From positions 62,001 through 126,000 of the forward strand of contig NZ_LT699724.1 of the NCBI RefSeq assembly GCF_900155395.1: a stretch of DNA of 64,000 bases, written 5' to 3'. Below the pieces are notes generated by a model, which saw nothing but the letters and a program-made list of their open reading frames with translations, had not been told where the DNA came from and did not search any database. A program made the translations under genes and the position numbers. Of this stretch, positions 26,891-35,494 are shown in pieces. Position 1 is the first letter of the stretch, and every line of letters begins with the position of its first letter. This DNA comes from Merdibacter massiliensis (GTDB lineage: Bacteria > Bacillota_I > Bacilli_A > Erysipelotrichales > Erysipelotrichaceae).

Positions 26891-27496
26891 ATGAAAAAAA
26901 AGATCATTACGATTTCTAGACAATTTGGCAGTGGCGGAAGAGGAATTGGAAAACTTTTAGCAGAACGCTTAAATATTCCGTTTTATGATAAAGAACTGAT
27001 TGAATTGGCAAGCAAGAAGAGTGGCATTGATGAGAGAATCTTCAAAAGTGAAGGTGAAGAAACAGGACGCATGTACCAAGTGATCGGTGCCATCGGATAT
27101 GCATTAGGATCCCCTGCGGGCGGTATTTATGAATATTCGATCAATGATCAGCTATATCTTGCACAGGCAAACATCATTGAACAGCTGGCTGATGAAGGAC
27201 CTTGTGTGATCGTAGGCCGATGTGCAGATTATGTCTTGGAAGAGCGGGAAGATGTATTGAATGTATATTTGTGTGCAGATATGGATCATCGTTTGCGCCG
27301 CGTGATGGATGAGTATCATGTTGAAGATGCTGATGAAAATATGCTGCGAAAAGTAGATAAGCGCCGCAGCAACTATTATCAATATTATACGGACCGCGTT
27401 TGGGGGAAGGCTGAGAATTACGATCTATGCATCAATACCGGAAAATTTGAAACAAATGCAATTGTGGATATGATCATAGCAGCGTTTCATCAATAG
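26891..27496 (+). CDS. Cytidylate kinase-like family protein
   Basis: This 201-residue P-loop protein starts IITISRQFGSGGRGIGKLLAERL, a nucleotide-binding loop of the cytidylate-kinase-like family (AAA_26), and continues with FYDKELIELASKKSGI and VIVGRCADYVL, then an arginine-rich lid region (RLRRVMDEY; KVDKRRSNYYQYYTDR). The family is common in gut Firmicutes; its substrate is unsettled, so CMP kinase activity is not assumed. ATG 26891 follows AAAAGGAGGGATC. Confidence 0.8.
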   Translation: MKKKIITISRQFGSGGRGIGKLLAERLNIPFYDKELIELASKKSGIDERIFKSEGEETGRMYQVIGAIGYALGSPAGGIYEYSINDQLYLAQANIIEQLADEGPCVIVGRCADYVLEEREDVLNVYLCADMDHRLRRVMDEYHVEDADENMLRKVDKRRSNYYQYYTDRVWGKAENYDLCINTGKFETNAIVDMIIAAFHQ

Positions 27497-27508
27497 AGTT
27501 AAAAAGGA

Positions 27509-27535
27509 TGTGAAAGGTTTCACATTCTTTCTTTT
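27509..27535 (+). terminator. Probable terminator upstream of ppdK
   Basis: ATGTGAAA-GG-TTTCACAT is followed by TCTTTCTTTTT; it ends the kinase-like gene. Confidence 0.6.
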
Positions 27536-27622
27536 TGAAAAAGCTATGAAAATGAATTGAATTGTATTATAATATTCTCATGGATAATGAAAACGATTAC
27601 ATATCATTAAGGAGGATTCAGT

Positions 27623-30253
27623 ATGAGTAAAAAATTCGTGTATCTTTTTGCGGAAGGAAATGAGTCGATGCGCGAACTTCTGGGAGGAAAAGGAGCGAAC
27701 CTCGCAGAGATGAGCAGATTAGGCATGCCGGTTCCCTATGGCTTTACGATCACGACAGAAGCATGTAATCAATATTATGCGGATAATGAAAGTATTAATG
27801 ATGAAATTCATGCAGAGATCGAAGAGTATTTGGCAAAATTAGAGCAGCAGGCCGAAAAGAAGTTTGGCGATGTGAACAATCCTTTGCTTGTGTCTGTGCG
27901 CAGTGGTGCGCGTGCTTCCATGCCAGGCATGATGGATACTATTTTAAATCTAGGGCTCAATGATGAAGTGGTGGAAGGTGTTGAAAAATTAACTGGGAAT
28001 GCACGTTTCGCCTATGATTCATACCGTCGCTTCATTCAAATGTATGCTGATGTCGTGATGGGACTGAATAAAGCAAGATTTGAAGATATCATTGATGAAG
28101 TAAAAAAAGAAAAAGGAATTACTGATGATTTAGATCTGGATGCAGACGATATGAAAAAATTAGTAGTTCTGTTTAAAAAATTCTATGAAGAGGAATTGAA
28201 CGAACCATTCCCAAGTGATCCGCGAACACAATTATTTGGTGCGATTGAGGCCGTATTCCGTTCTTGGAATAATCCGCGTGCCATTTATTATCGCAAGATG
28301 AATGATATTCCTAGCAGTTGGGGAACAGCAGTAAATGTGCAGATGATGGTATTTGGCAATATGGGAAATGATTGCGGTACAGGCGTTGCCTTTACTCGAA
28401 ATCCGTCTACAGGTGAAAATAAATTATATGGTGAGTTCTTGATGAATGCACAAGGTGAAGATGTCGTAGCCGGTATTCGTACACCACAGCGAATTGACCA
28501 GCTGAAAGATGTTGCGCCGCAGGCATATGATAAATTCGTTGAGATTTGCGGTATTCTGGAAAATCATTATCGTAATATGCAGGACATGGAATTTACCATT
28601 GAAAAAGGAAAATTGTTCATGTTGCAGACAAGAAATGGAAAACGTACAGCAGCAGCTGCTTTGCAGATTGCTTGTGATATGGTGGATGAAGGAAAAGTAT
28701 CCATTGACGAGGCATTGATGATGGTAGAACCAAAACAGTTGGATTCTTTGCTGCATCCAATGTTTGATGTAAATGAGCTGAAGGCTGCCAAGCCGATTGC
28801 TGCTGCATTGCCAGCTTCTCCGGGTGCAGCTTGCGGTAAGATCGTATTTACTGCAGAAGAAGCTATTACAGAAGCTGCAAAAGGAGAAAAAGTAGTATTG
28901 GTTCGCCTGGAAACTTCACCAGAAGATATTGAAGGAATGCATGCTGCACAGGGAATCTTAACTGTACGCGGCGGGATGACCAGCCACGCTGCAGTTGTTG
29001 CCCGAGGAATGGGAGCTTGCTGCGTATCCGGTTGCGGCGATATCGAGATGCATGATGATGAAGGATATTTCGCTGTTGGTGGAAAGAAATACAACCGCGG
29101 CGAGTGGATCTCATTAGATGGTTCAACAGGAAATGTGTATGGGCAGGCCATCAAAACCGTGCCGGCCGCAATCAGCGGTAATTTTGAACGTTTTATGAAA
29201 TGGGCGGATGAACGTCGTGTATTGAAGATTCGGACAAATGCAGATACACCTAGAGATGCTGCACAGGCTGTAAAATTCGGCGCTGAAGGAATTGGTTTGG
29301 TACGTACAGAACATATGTTCTTTGAAGGAGACCGTATCAAGGCTGTTCGAGAAATGATCGTATCCAAGACGACAGAACAAAGAAAACGTGCATTAGATAA
29401 ATTGCTGCCGATGCAGCGCGGTGATTTTGAAGGTATTTATGAAGCCATGGAAGGTATGCCGGTGACCATTCGATATCTGGATCCGCCTCTGCATGAATTC
29501 TTGCCGAATAATGATGCCGATATCGTTGATCTGGCAAAAGAAATGGATATGGATGCGGATGAACTAAGAAGCATTGTTGTAAGTCTGCATGAATTTAATC
29601 CAATGATGGGACATCGCGGCTGTCGTTTAGCAATCTCTTATCCAGAAATTGCAGAAATGCAGACAACTGCAGTTATTGAAGCGGCAATCAATGTACAAAA
29701 ACGCCATCCAGAATGGACGATGGTGCCGGAAATCATGATTCCATTAGTAGGTGACAAAGCAGAATTAAGCTTTGTAAAAAAGATTGTTGTAGAAACAGCA
29801 GACAAGATCATTGCTGCAAATGATATGCAGATGAGCTATCATGTGGGTACGATGATCGAAATTCCTAGAGCAGCATTGCTTGCAGATGAAATTGCAGAAG
29901 AAGCAGAATTCTTCTCATTTGGTACGAATGATTTGACACAGATGACTTTTGGATTCTCACGTGACGATGCAGCAGGTTTCTTAACAGACTATTATGAAAA
30001 GAAGATTTTTGAAAGCGATCCATTTGCACATTTAGATCAAAAAGGTGTTGGAAAACTGATCGCAATGGCTGCGAAAGCAGGACGTATGACACGACCAGAT
30101 ATGAAGATGGGTATTTGTGGTGAACATGGCGGTGATCCAGCAAGTATTGATTTCTGTCATCGAGTTGGATTAAATTATGTTTCTTGTTCTCCATTCCGTG
30201 TACCAATTGCTCGTTTAGCTGCAGCTCAAGCGGCTATTATGAATGATAAATAA
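27623..30253 (+). CDS. ppdK: Pyruvate, phosphate dikinase
   Basis: The 876-residue enzyme interconverts ATP, phosphate and pyruvate with AMP, pyrophosphate and phosphoenolpyruvate, saving energy in anaerobic glycolysis. It has the N-terminal ATP-grasp domain (ELLGGKGANLAEMSRLGMPVP; SVRSGARASMPGMMDT), the swivelling phosphohistidine domain GGMTSHAAVVARGMG with catalytic His near residue 456, and the C-terminal TIM barrel with GTNDLTQMTFGFSRDD and MGICGEHGGDP, including the catalytic Cys. Length matches the family. AAGGAGGATTC precedes the ATG, TATAAT is at 27568-27573 and a strong terminator follows. Confidence 0.97.
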   Translation: MSKKFVYLFAEGNESMRELLGGKGANLAEMSRLGMPVPYGFTITTEACNQYYADNESINDEIHAEIEEYLAKLEQQAEKKFGDVNNPLLVSVRSGARASMPGMMDTILNLGLNDEVVEGVEKLTGNARFAYDSYRRFIQMYADVVMGLNKARFEDIIDEVKKEKGITDDLDLDADDMKKLVVLFKKFYEEELNEPFPSDPRTQLFGAIEAVFRSWNNPRAIYYRKMNDIPSSWGTAVNVQMMVFGNMGNDCGTGVAFTRNPSTGENKLYGEFLMNAQGEDVVAGIRTPQRIDQLKDVAPQAYDKFVEICGILENHYRNMQDMEFTIEKGKLFMLQTRNGKRTAAAALQIACDMVDEGKVSIDEALMMVEPKQLDSLLHPMFDVNELKAAKPIAAALPASPGAACGKIVFTAEEAITEAAKGEKVVLVRLETSPEDIEGMHAAQGILTVRGGMTSHAAVVARGMGACCVSGCGDIEMHDDEGYFAVGGKKYNRGEWISLDGSTGNVYGQAIKTVPAAISGNFERFMKWADERRVLKIRTNADTPRDAAQAVKFGAEGIGLVRTEHMFFEGDRIKAVREMIVSKTTEQRKRALDKLLPMQRGDFEGIYEAMEGMPVTIRYLDPPLHEFLPNNDADIVDLAKEMDMDADELRSIVVSLHEFNPMMGHRGCRLAISYPEIAEMQTTAVIEAAINVQKRHPEWTMVPEIMIPLVGDKAELSFVKKIVVETADKIIAANDMQMSYHVGTMIEIPRAALLADEIAEEAEFFSFGTNDLTQMTFGFSRDDAAGFLTDYYEKKIFESDPFAHLDQKGVGKLIAMAAKAGRMTRPDMKMGICGEHGGDPASIDFCHRVGLNYVSCSPFRVPIARLAAAQAAIMNDK

Positions 30254-30262
30254 CTGTAACTG

Positions 30263-30294
30263 AAAAAAGATGCTTGTAGGAGCATCTTTTTTTT
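30263..30294 (+). terminator. Terminator of ppdK
   Basis: AAAAAAGATGCT (30263-30274) pairs with AGCATCTTTTTT (30281-30292). Confidence 0.9.
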
Positions 30295-30343
30295 GAAGCA
30301 GATATGAAGGAATGATATACTGTTAAAGCAAGGAGTGAGTAAT

Positions 30344-31477
30344 GTGCTAGATATTTTAGATTATATTACTTTGCGAAAAGATCTGTCTTTTACACAGTGT
30401 GCTTTTCAGGAAATCGATGCTTTGATCTTTTGTGAATTAGCTTATGTTGAATGGACTGGAATCGTGGAAAAACCGATTCTTTTATCAGAAGCCTGCTCTC
30501 GTTTCTTTCAAGAATATGCAGGAACTGATTTTACGACAAAATACGCATATTCTGTGCGTATTCCGCAATTGGTTCATGCTTTACAAAAAACCAGCCGGTA
30601 TCAACATATTGAATTGCTCAACTATCAAAGTGTTTTTGATGAGACACAAGAAATACAGTTTGCGGCTATCACGCTTCGTTTGGAAGACGGGGCTTTGTTT
30701 ATAGCTTATCGCGGTACTGACAATAGTATCCTTGGATGGAAAGAAGATATGAAAATGACATATTTAGATGAGATACCGTCTCATCTGCTTGCCTGGAATT
30801 ATGCCAGCGAAATGTATGAACGTTATCGCTCACATAAAAGAACGCTGATTTCATGGCAAAAAAAGCATACTCCGCTGTATTTGGGCGGACATTCCAAAGG
30901 CGGAAATCTGGCAATGTATGTTGCTATTCGTGAACAACAACTGCATCCGTGGCTCCGGAAAGTTTATAACTTTGATGGTCCAGGATTTCGCCCTTCTTTT
31001 TATGAACATTATGATGCAGCACCTGTATTAGATAAGATCGTTACGATCGTACCCAAAGAGACGATCATTGGCCGTTTATTGCTGCACAAAGAACGATATA
31101 CAGTGATCGATGCACAAGGAAATGGCTTGTCGCAGCATGATGGCTTTCATTGGAGCGTAGATGCATATGGATTTGTCCGCGTTGATCACTGGAGCGAGGA
31201 GAGCGACCGTATTCAGCAGATGATCGATGAAATGCTGATGAGCAAAGAAGATGCACAGCGAAAAGAATATATTGATCTTATCTTTCATATATTAGATCGT
31301 CTGGAAATTCGACAAATTTCTGATTTTTCTTCCATGAGCATACGTCAAGGAATGACAGGTATTCGAGAGTTGTCAACATTGAATAATAATGAACGAAAAT
31401 TTTTGTTTGATGTCATTAATTTTTTATGGACACAGACAAAATCAGTACTTTTTCATCCGGTAAATGAAAAACAATGA
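30344..31477 (+). CDS. Mbeg1-like (DUF2974) alpha/beta-hydrolase-fold protein
   Basis: The 377-residue protein has IAYRGTDNSILGWKEDMKM near residue 125 and the nucleophile elbow LGGHSKGGNLAMYVA (Ser near 184), the features of the Mbeg1-like/DUF2974 family, related to class-3 lipases. A downstream FDGPGFRPSF and a later His region suit a lipase-like triad. There is no signal peptide, so it appears cytosolic. GTG 30344 is eight bases after AAGGAG; GTG 30335 overlaps that site and is less likely. Substrate unknown. Confidence 0.8.
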   Translation: MLDILDYITLRKDLSFTQCAFQEIDALIFCELAYVEWTGIVEKPILLSEACSRFFQEYAGTDFTTKYAYSVRIPQLVHALQKTSRYQHIELLNYQSVFDETQEIQFAAITLRLEDGALFIAYRGTDNSILGWKEDMKMTYLDEIPSHLLAWNYASEMYERYRSHKRTLISWQKKHTPLYLGGHSKGGNLAMYVAIREQQLHPWLRKVYNFDGPGFRPSFYEHYDAAPVLDKIVTIVPKETIIGRLLLHKERYTVIDAQGNGLSQHDGFHWSVDAYGFVRVDHWSEESDRIQQMIDEMLMSKEDAQRKEYIDLIFHILDRLEIRQISDFSSMSIRQGMTGIRELSTLNNNERKFLFDVINFLWTQTKSVLFHPVNEKQ

Positions 31478-31511
31478 AAGAAATAGACAGAAAAGGGAAG
31501 AATGTCCACTT

Positions 31512-31538
31512 TTAGCACTCAACACTTTACAGTGCTAA
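31512..31538 (+). promoter_or_regulatory. CIRCE operator upstream of hsp20
   Basis: TTAGCACTC (31512-31520), nine spacer bases and CAGTGCTAA (31530-31538) match the CIRCE consensus TTAGCACTC-N9-GAGTGCTAA with one mismatch. It overlaps the hsp20 promoter, so HrcA would repress this gene. Confidence 0.85.
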
Positions 31539-31553
31539 AAGCTTGATTATAAT
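31526..31553 (+). promoter_or_regulatory. Promoter of hsp20
   Basis: TTTACA (31526-31531) and TATAAT (31548-31553) are 16 bases apart; the -35 box lies inside the CIRCE element. Confidence 0.75.
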
Positions 31554-31642
31554 GATAAGTGTAATCGGGGAAGGCCCGATGGAAAGATTTCATGCAGATG
31601 CAAAAAAAGCATTGGATGAGAAAACAACTGGAGGCGATGGAT

Positions 31643-32062
31643 ATGAAATTCTTCCCAAGAACAAATGATTTATTTGATACAGTGTTTGATGATATGTTTA
31701 CATCACCGATCTTCACATCACGAAATGATATGGCAATGAAGACAGATATCACGGAGAAGGATGGTAATTATCTATTAGATATGGAACTGCCTGGATGCAA
31801 GAAAGAAGATATACATCTGGAATTGAATGACGGATATCTGACGGTGAGCGCATCAAGGAACACGAATACGGAGGATAAGGATGAAAAAGGCAATCTGATC
31901 CGCCAAGAGAGATACAGCGGAAGTTTCTCGCGAAGCTTTTATGTAGGAGAGAAAGTAAGCGAAGAAGATATCAAGGCAAGTTATGAGAATGGAGAATTAA
32001 AGGTCACATTCCCTAAAGAAGTGAACAAGCTGCCTGAAAAGAAGACAATTTTGATTGAGTAG
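31643..32062 (+). CDS. hsp20: Hsp20/alpha-crystallin family small heat-shock protein
   Basis: This 139-residue chaperone holds unfolding proteins without ATP. The N-terminus KFFPRTNDLFDTVFDDMF is followed by the alpha-crystallin domain: MKTDITEKDGNYLLDMELPG, KKEDIHLELNDGYLTVSA, and YSGSFSRSFYVGEKVSEEDI, then the ENGELKVTFPK strand and a short tail. ATG 31643 lies after GGAGGCG; upstream in-frame ATGs at 31592 and 31598 would add a short basic extension with no clear site. A CIRCE box makes it a member of the HrcA regulon together with groESL. Confidence 0.9.
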   Translation: MKFFPRTNDLFDTVFDDMFTSPIFTSRNDMAMKTDITEKDGNYLLDMELPGCKKEDIHLELNDGYLTVSASRNTNTEDKDEKGNLIRQERYSGSFSRSFYVGEKVSEEDIKASYENGELKVTFPKEVNKLPEKKTILIE

Positions 32063-32114
32063 AAATGAGACATCGATCGATGCCTCATCATTTATAAATG
32101 AGGAGGAATAAGGT

Positions 32115-32705
32115 ATGCGATTTTTCAATGATGGTTTCGACCCGGTGGAAGAATTTGTTTTGCAATGGAACCAGCATGTTCGACATTTAAGAAGGACATG
32201 TCTTATAGTTAGTGCAGGAATGTTGGTCATTGGAATTTTATGTATCTTTTTTCCAAAGGGAATCTTTTTGACTTTGCAATGGTTCAGTGCGATTGCTTTA
32301 CTAATTTATGGTATTTATCATTTCTTAACTTATTTATATATGCCTGGTTTTTTTCGTGATCCCTTTATCCTGCTCTTGAGTCTATTTTCTGTGATTGCAG
32401 GTATTCTGTTATTTGATCTTCCCTTATTGTTGACCATGACCACCGTTGCATTTTTTCTAGGCATGCTTTTATTGCTGGTCGGGGCAGAGAAATTATCGCG
32501 GGCAAAACGCCTTCGATATTACCATTTGATGAATACGGTTCCCATTATGATAAGCGGCATGATGAATATGTTCCTTGGAGTCTTATTCCTGTTTTTACCT
32601 GTATTTTCTGTTATTACGCTTCATTATTTAATAGCTGCTTATTTGATAATCAGCAGTATCTCACTTTTCATTGAAGCGCTAAGTATGCGCATCCTTCATC
32701 GATAA
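32115..32705 (+). CDS. HdeD/DUF308-family membrane protein
   Basis: The 196-residue protein has six hydrophobic spans after a polar N-terminal 35 residues and is typical of HdeD-like DUF308 proteins (repeat units such as GMLVIGILCIFFPKG and GMMNMFLGVLFLFLP). The biochemical role is not known; Escherichia coli HdeD is linked to acid stress. It lies 52 bases after hsp20 with a hairpin between, so partial co-transcription is possible. AATGAGGAGGAATAAGG is its ribosome site. Confidence 0.8.
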   Translation: MRFFNDGFDPVEEFVLQWNQHVRHLRRTCLIVSAGMLVIGILCIFFPKGIFLTLQWFSAIALLIYGIYHFLTYLYMPGFFRDPFILLLSLFSVIAGILLFDLPLLLTMTTVAFFLGMLLLLVGAEKLSRAKRLRYYHLMNTVPIMISGMMNMFLGVLFLFLPVFSVITLHYLIAAYLIISSISLFIEALSMRILHR

Positions 32706-32711
32706 ACATGT

Positions 32712-32742
32712 AAAGACGTTTGAAAAGAAAACGTCTTTTTTT
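32712..32742 (+). terminator. Terminator after the DUF308 gene
   Basis: AAGACGTTT pairs with AAACGTCTT around GAAAAGA and is followed by eight T residues. Confidence 0.85.
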
Positions 32743-32783
32743 TATAATGAAAGTGTAACGTACAAAGATGAGGTGACTATCGG

Positions 32784-33329
32784 ATGTATATGCAGACTTA
32801 TCAATCTCCTTTTGCTGAAATTGTTCTAGCCAGTGATGGAGAATATTTAACCGGTCTTTGGTTTCAGGGAGCTAAACATTGTCCGCAATTGCGTCCAGAT
32901 CATTTTGCAGATTTAGAAATATTTCAGAAAACTAAAAAATGGCTGGACATCTATTTTCATGGACAGCAGCCGGCTTTTTATCCTGCTTATCGTTTGGATG
33001 GTGTGACGCCCTTTCGAAAACAAGTGATTGAATATATAAAGAAAGTGCCTTATGGAAAAGTAATGACGTATCAGCAGATTGCTTGGGAAATAGCAAAAAA
33101 CAACAATATTCGATATATGTCGGCACAAGCTGTTGGCGGTGCAGTCGGATGGAATCCCATTTCGATCATCATTCCCTGTCATCGCATCATTGGCAGCAAC
33201 GGCACACTGACTGGCTATAGTGGTGGAATTGAGAATAAGGCTCGACTGTTGCAGTTAGAGGGTATTGTTTTAGAAAAAAACATTGTAAAAAGGAGACCAG
33301 CTATGAATCTGTCAAGTAAAAAAAGATAA
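32784..33329 (+). CDS. ogt: Methylated-DNA--protein-cysteine methyltransferase
   Basis: The 181-residue suicide repair enzyme removes methyl groups from O6-methylguanine. It has FRKQVIEYIKKVPYGKVMTY, the AQAVGGAVGWNPISIIIPCHRI active site with acceptor Cys in PCHRI near residue 132, and GYSGGIENKARLLQLEG. The last ~20 residues extend past the usual end; they include an in-frame ATG at 33303 preceded by a perfect AAGGAG, so the tail may be a remnant of another gene. The IS110 element begins shortly after. Confidence 0.93.
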   Translation: MYMQTYQSPFAEIVLASDGEYLTGLWFQGAKHCPQLRPDHFADLEIFQKTKKWLDIYFHGQQPAFYPAYRLDGVTPFRKQVIEYIKKVPYGKVMTYQQIAWEIAKNNNIRYMSAQAVGGAVGWNPISIIIPCHRIIGSNGTLTGYSGGIENKARLLQLEGIVLEKNIVKRRPAMNLSSKKR

Positions 33330-33461
33330 GAATTGTCAAAATTCAATAAAGTATATTTAGGGTATACGAAAGCTCAGTTATATAAGTAGTCTTAAATAAC
33401 GAATAGCTATAAATGATATATTTATATAAAAAAGTTTGTTTTATGAAAATATTGTTTGAAA

Positions 33462-34631
33462 TTATTGGTATTCAAAGTTTGAATCAGGATGATTAAGTAT
33501 CCAGAAAATGTAACGACAAAGTTTTGTTGCACAGTGTCCTAAGGCGTTGTAGTGAGACTTTCCTTGAGACTTCTTTAGCGCAAAATAGTTTTTCATAGGT
33601 CCAGGTCTTCTGGTCATATTGAAAGCTGTCCATATCAAAGCATATCTTAATAGTTTGTTTCCTCTTTTGGACATTCTAGTCGTATTTGCCTTCCATGTAC
33701 CGGATTGTCTAACCTTTGGATCTAAACCTGCATAAGCTACTATCTTTTCTGGAGAGCTAAAACGAGTTATACTAATAATGGCAGACATGATATAACCGAT
33801 TTCTATATCGTTAATCCCAATTAACTGATGTAAAGGAGAATCAAGCACAGTAGGATGTTCTTTGATTTCTTTTTCGATTCTATCAATCTGCCTTTCTTTT
33901 AGTTCTAAAGTTTCAATACATTGAATGATATTCAAACCAATGCTTAAAGAGTGAATTCCGATTGAAGTCTTAGCTGCTTCTTTAACAGCTTCAACTTTTG
34001 ATAGAGAATATTTACCTTTAGAAGCCTTTTTAGCTAGATTCTTTAGTTTATCTATTCTAGCTTCAGATATAGAATTAGCGGTTGGATACTCCTTTAAAAT
34101 AGCTCGAATAGCAGCTGTGTTGATATCAACAATGGATTCAAGTTCAGGAAATGTTCTATCGAGATATGATTTTAGCTTGATTTTCATTTTTGAAGACTCG
34201 ATTATTAAGAAATGTCTTTGATTAACCAGCTCTTTCAATTCGCTGCTTAAGAATTCTTGTTCAATCAAAGATTTATATTCAAACGATAAGAACTTTGCGA
34301 TGGCTCTGGAATCGATATCGTCATTCTTGGCATCACGCAAAGAAATAGATCTAAACTTACTGGTCATATAAGGGTTGATTAAAAAACACTTATATTTCTT
34401 GGAAGTTAGAAAATTGAATAAGACCTGATGATAGTGACCGGTTGATTCAAAACCAATCAGTATTTCGCAACGTTTGTTCAATTTAGAAAGAGAAGATAAT
34501 AATGTTTTAAAACCTTTATCGTTATTATCAAAATGAAGTGAATCAAGAATCATTTCACCAGTAGAAGGATCATAGATACTTGCGACGTGTTCAAATTTAG
34601 CAACGTCGATACCACAAAACAGTTTAGACAT
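33462..34631 (-). CDS. IS110-family transposase
   Basis: The 389-residue protein has the N-terminal DEDD RuvC-like domain (CGIDVAKFEH, IGFESTGHYH, DAKNDDIDSRAIAKFL) and the C-terminal Tnp20 domain with IGINDIEIGYIMSAI and GLDPKVRQSGTWKANTTRMSKRG, where the Ser in RQSGTW is the likely catalytic residue. IS110 elements move without terminal inverted repeats and are guided by a bridge RNA encoded in a non-coding end (recent knowledge of the family). The frame is intact and probably active. The ATG is preceded by AAAGGTGG within a hairpin. Confidence 0.93.
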   Translation of the reverse strand: MSKLFCGIDVAKFEHVASIYDPSTGEMILDSLHFDNNDKGFKTLLSSLSKLNKRCEILIGFESTGHYHQVLFNFLTSKKYKCFLINPYMTSKFRSISLRDAKNDDIDSRAIAKFLSFEYKSLIEQEFLSSELKELVNQRHFLIIESSKMKIKLKSYLDRTFPELESIVDINTAAIRAILKEYPTANSISEARIDKLKNLAKKASKGKYSLSKVEAVKEAAKTSIGIHSLSIGLNIIQCIETLELKERQIDRIEKEIKEHPTVLDSPLHQLIGINDIEIGYIMSAIISITRFSSPEKIVAYAGLDPKVRQSGTWKANTTRMSKRGNKLLRYALIWTAFNMTRRPGPMKNYFALKKSQGKSHYNALGHCATKLCRYIFWILNHPDSNFEYQ

Positions 34632-34634
34632 AAA

Positions 34635-34675
34635 AAGACCACCTTTCTAGAACCTTGTCATTCTATAGTGGTCTT
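34635..34675 (-). promoter_or_regulatory. Hairpin covering the ribosome site of the IS110 transposase
   Basis: On the minus strand AAGACCAC (34675-34668) pairs with GTGGTCTT (34642-34635), followed by TTTTTATG, where ATG is the transposase start. The AAAGGTGG ribosome site (34646-34639) is partly inside the 3' arm. It resembles a terminator and would hide the start from transcripts entering from outside. Confidence 0.65.
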
Positions 34676-34886
34676 ACTAGTGTAAACTTGCGTGACATGA
34701 AGATATCAAAACCTATCCAGCTATAAACAGATGTAATAAGATCCTATAGATTCACTCTCCTTTGAGTAGATAAACCACATAAATATATAAGAGTACTAAG
34801 GTTCTATCTACATTATATAAAAGGTTGGAAAGGAAAAGTGATATGAATGCTACGACAAGGTACATTTGTATCATACAAGATAGAAT

Positions 34887-35441
34887 ATGAAACGATGTCA
34901 TTGGTGCAATGAAAGCAATCCGCTTTATGTAGCATATCATGATCAAGAATGGGGAAAAGAAAATTTTGATGAAAACTATCTTTTTGAAATGCTGTTGCTG
35001 GAATGCTTTCAAGCTGGATTGTCCTGGGAATGCATTTTGAATAAACGGGAAGCTTTCCGTAATGCCTATGATCAATTTGATTATCAAAAAATTGCTGCAT
35101 ATGACGATAAAAAGATCAACGATCTTTTAAATGAGAAAGGAATCATCCGCAATCGTCTAAAAATCAACGCTAGTATTCAAAATGCGAAAGTATTTTGTTC
35201 GATCCAAAAAGAATTCGGTAGTTTTGCGGCTTATTTGACGACTTTTACAAAAGGTGAAAAATGCTATGAAATAGGAAAGATCACGAATGATGTATCAGAT
35301 GCGCTTTCAAGTGATCTGCGTAAAAGAGGAATGAAATTTGTAGGAAGCATCACTGTGTATTCTTACCTGCAAGCAGTAGGAATAATTGATTCGCATGAAA
35401 AAGATTGTTTTTTATATCATTCGCAAAATGATGAAAAATAG
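34887..35441 (+). CDS. tag: DNA-3-methyladenine glycosylase I
   Basis: This 184-residue base-excision enzyme removes 3-methyladenine from alkylated DNA. The start KRCHWCNESNPLYVAYHDQEWG carries zinc ligands and the conserved HDxEWG, and LFEMLLLECFQAGLSWECIL matches the helix-hairpin region. The zinc-ligand pattern near the C-terminus (HEKDCFLYH) is present. Length is normal. With ogt nearby it forms an alkylation-repair neighbourhood, now split by the IS110 element. The upstream 255 bases from the IS contain no gene. Confidence 0.92.
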   Translation: MKRCHWCNESNPLYVAYHDQEWGKENFDENYLFEMLLLECFQAGLSWECILNKREAFRNAYDQFDYQKIAAYDDKKINDLLNEKGIIRNRLKINASIQNAKVFCSIQKEFGSFAAYLTTFTKGEKCYEIGKITNDVSDALSSDLRKRGMKFVGSITVYSYLQAVGIIDSHEKDCFLYHSQNDEK

Positions 35442-35471
35442 AAGTGCATGCTTGCATCTGAAATGTTCTTG

Positions 35472-35492
35472 AAGAGGTTTCACCTCTTTTTC
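35472..35492 (+). terminator. Short terminator after tag
   Basis: AGAGG and CCTCT flank TTTCA and are followed by TTTTTCT. Confidence 0.5.
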
Positions 35493-35494
35493 TA

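Larger units (their letters stand above)
33405..34727 (-). mobile_element. IS110-family insertion sequence (ends approximate)
   Basis: The transposase lies between two copies of AGCTATAAA (33405-33413 and 34719-34727), a possible mark of the ends; chance is not excluded in such AT-rich DNA. No inverted repeats were seen, as expected for IS110. It sits between ogt and tag in otherwise non-coding sequence. Confidence 0.5.

Noticed and set aside
28567-29367. 266-codon open frame on the minus strand inside ppdK
   Set aside because: It lies wholly antisense to a clearly conserved enzyme, has no ribosome site or recognisable motif, and is a codon-bias shadow.
34732-34886. A gene in the stretch between the IS110 element and tag
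   Set aside because: Only short frames without ribosome sites; the sequence is AT-rich and may be IS end or old intergenic DNA.
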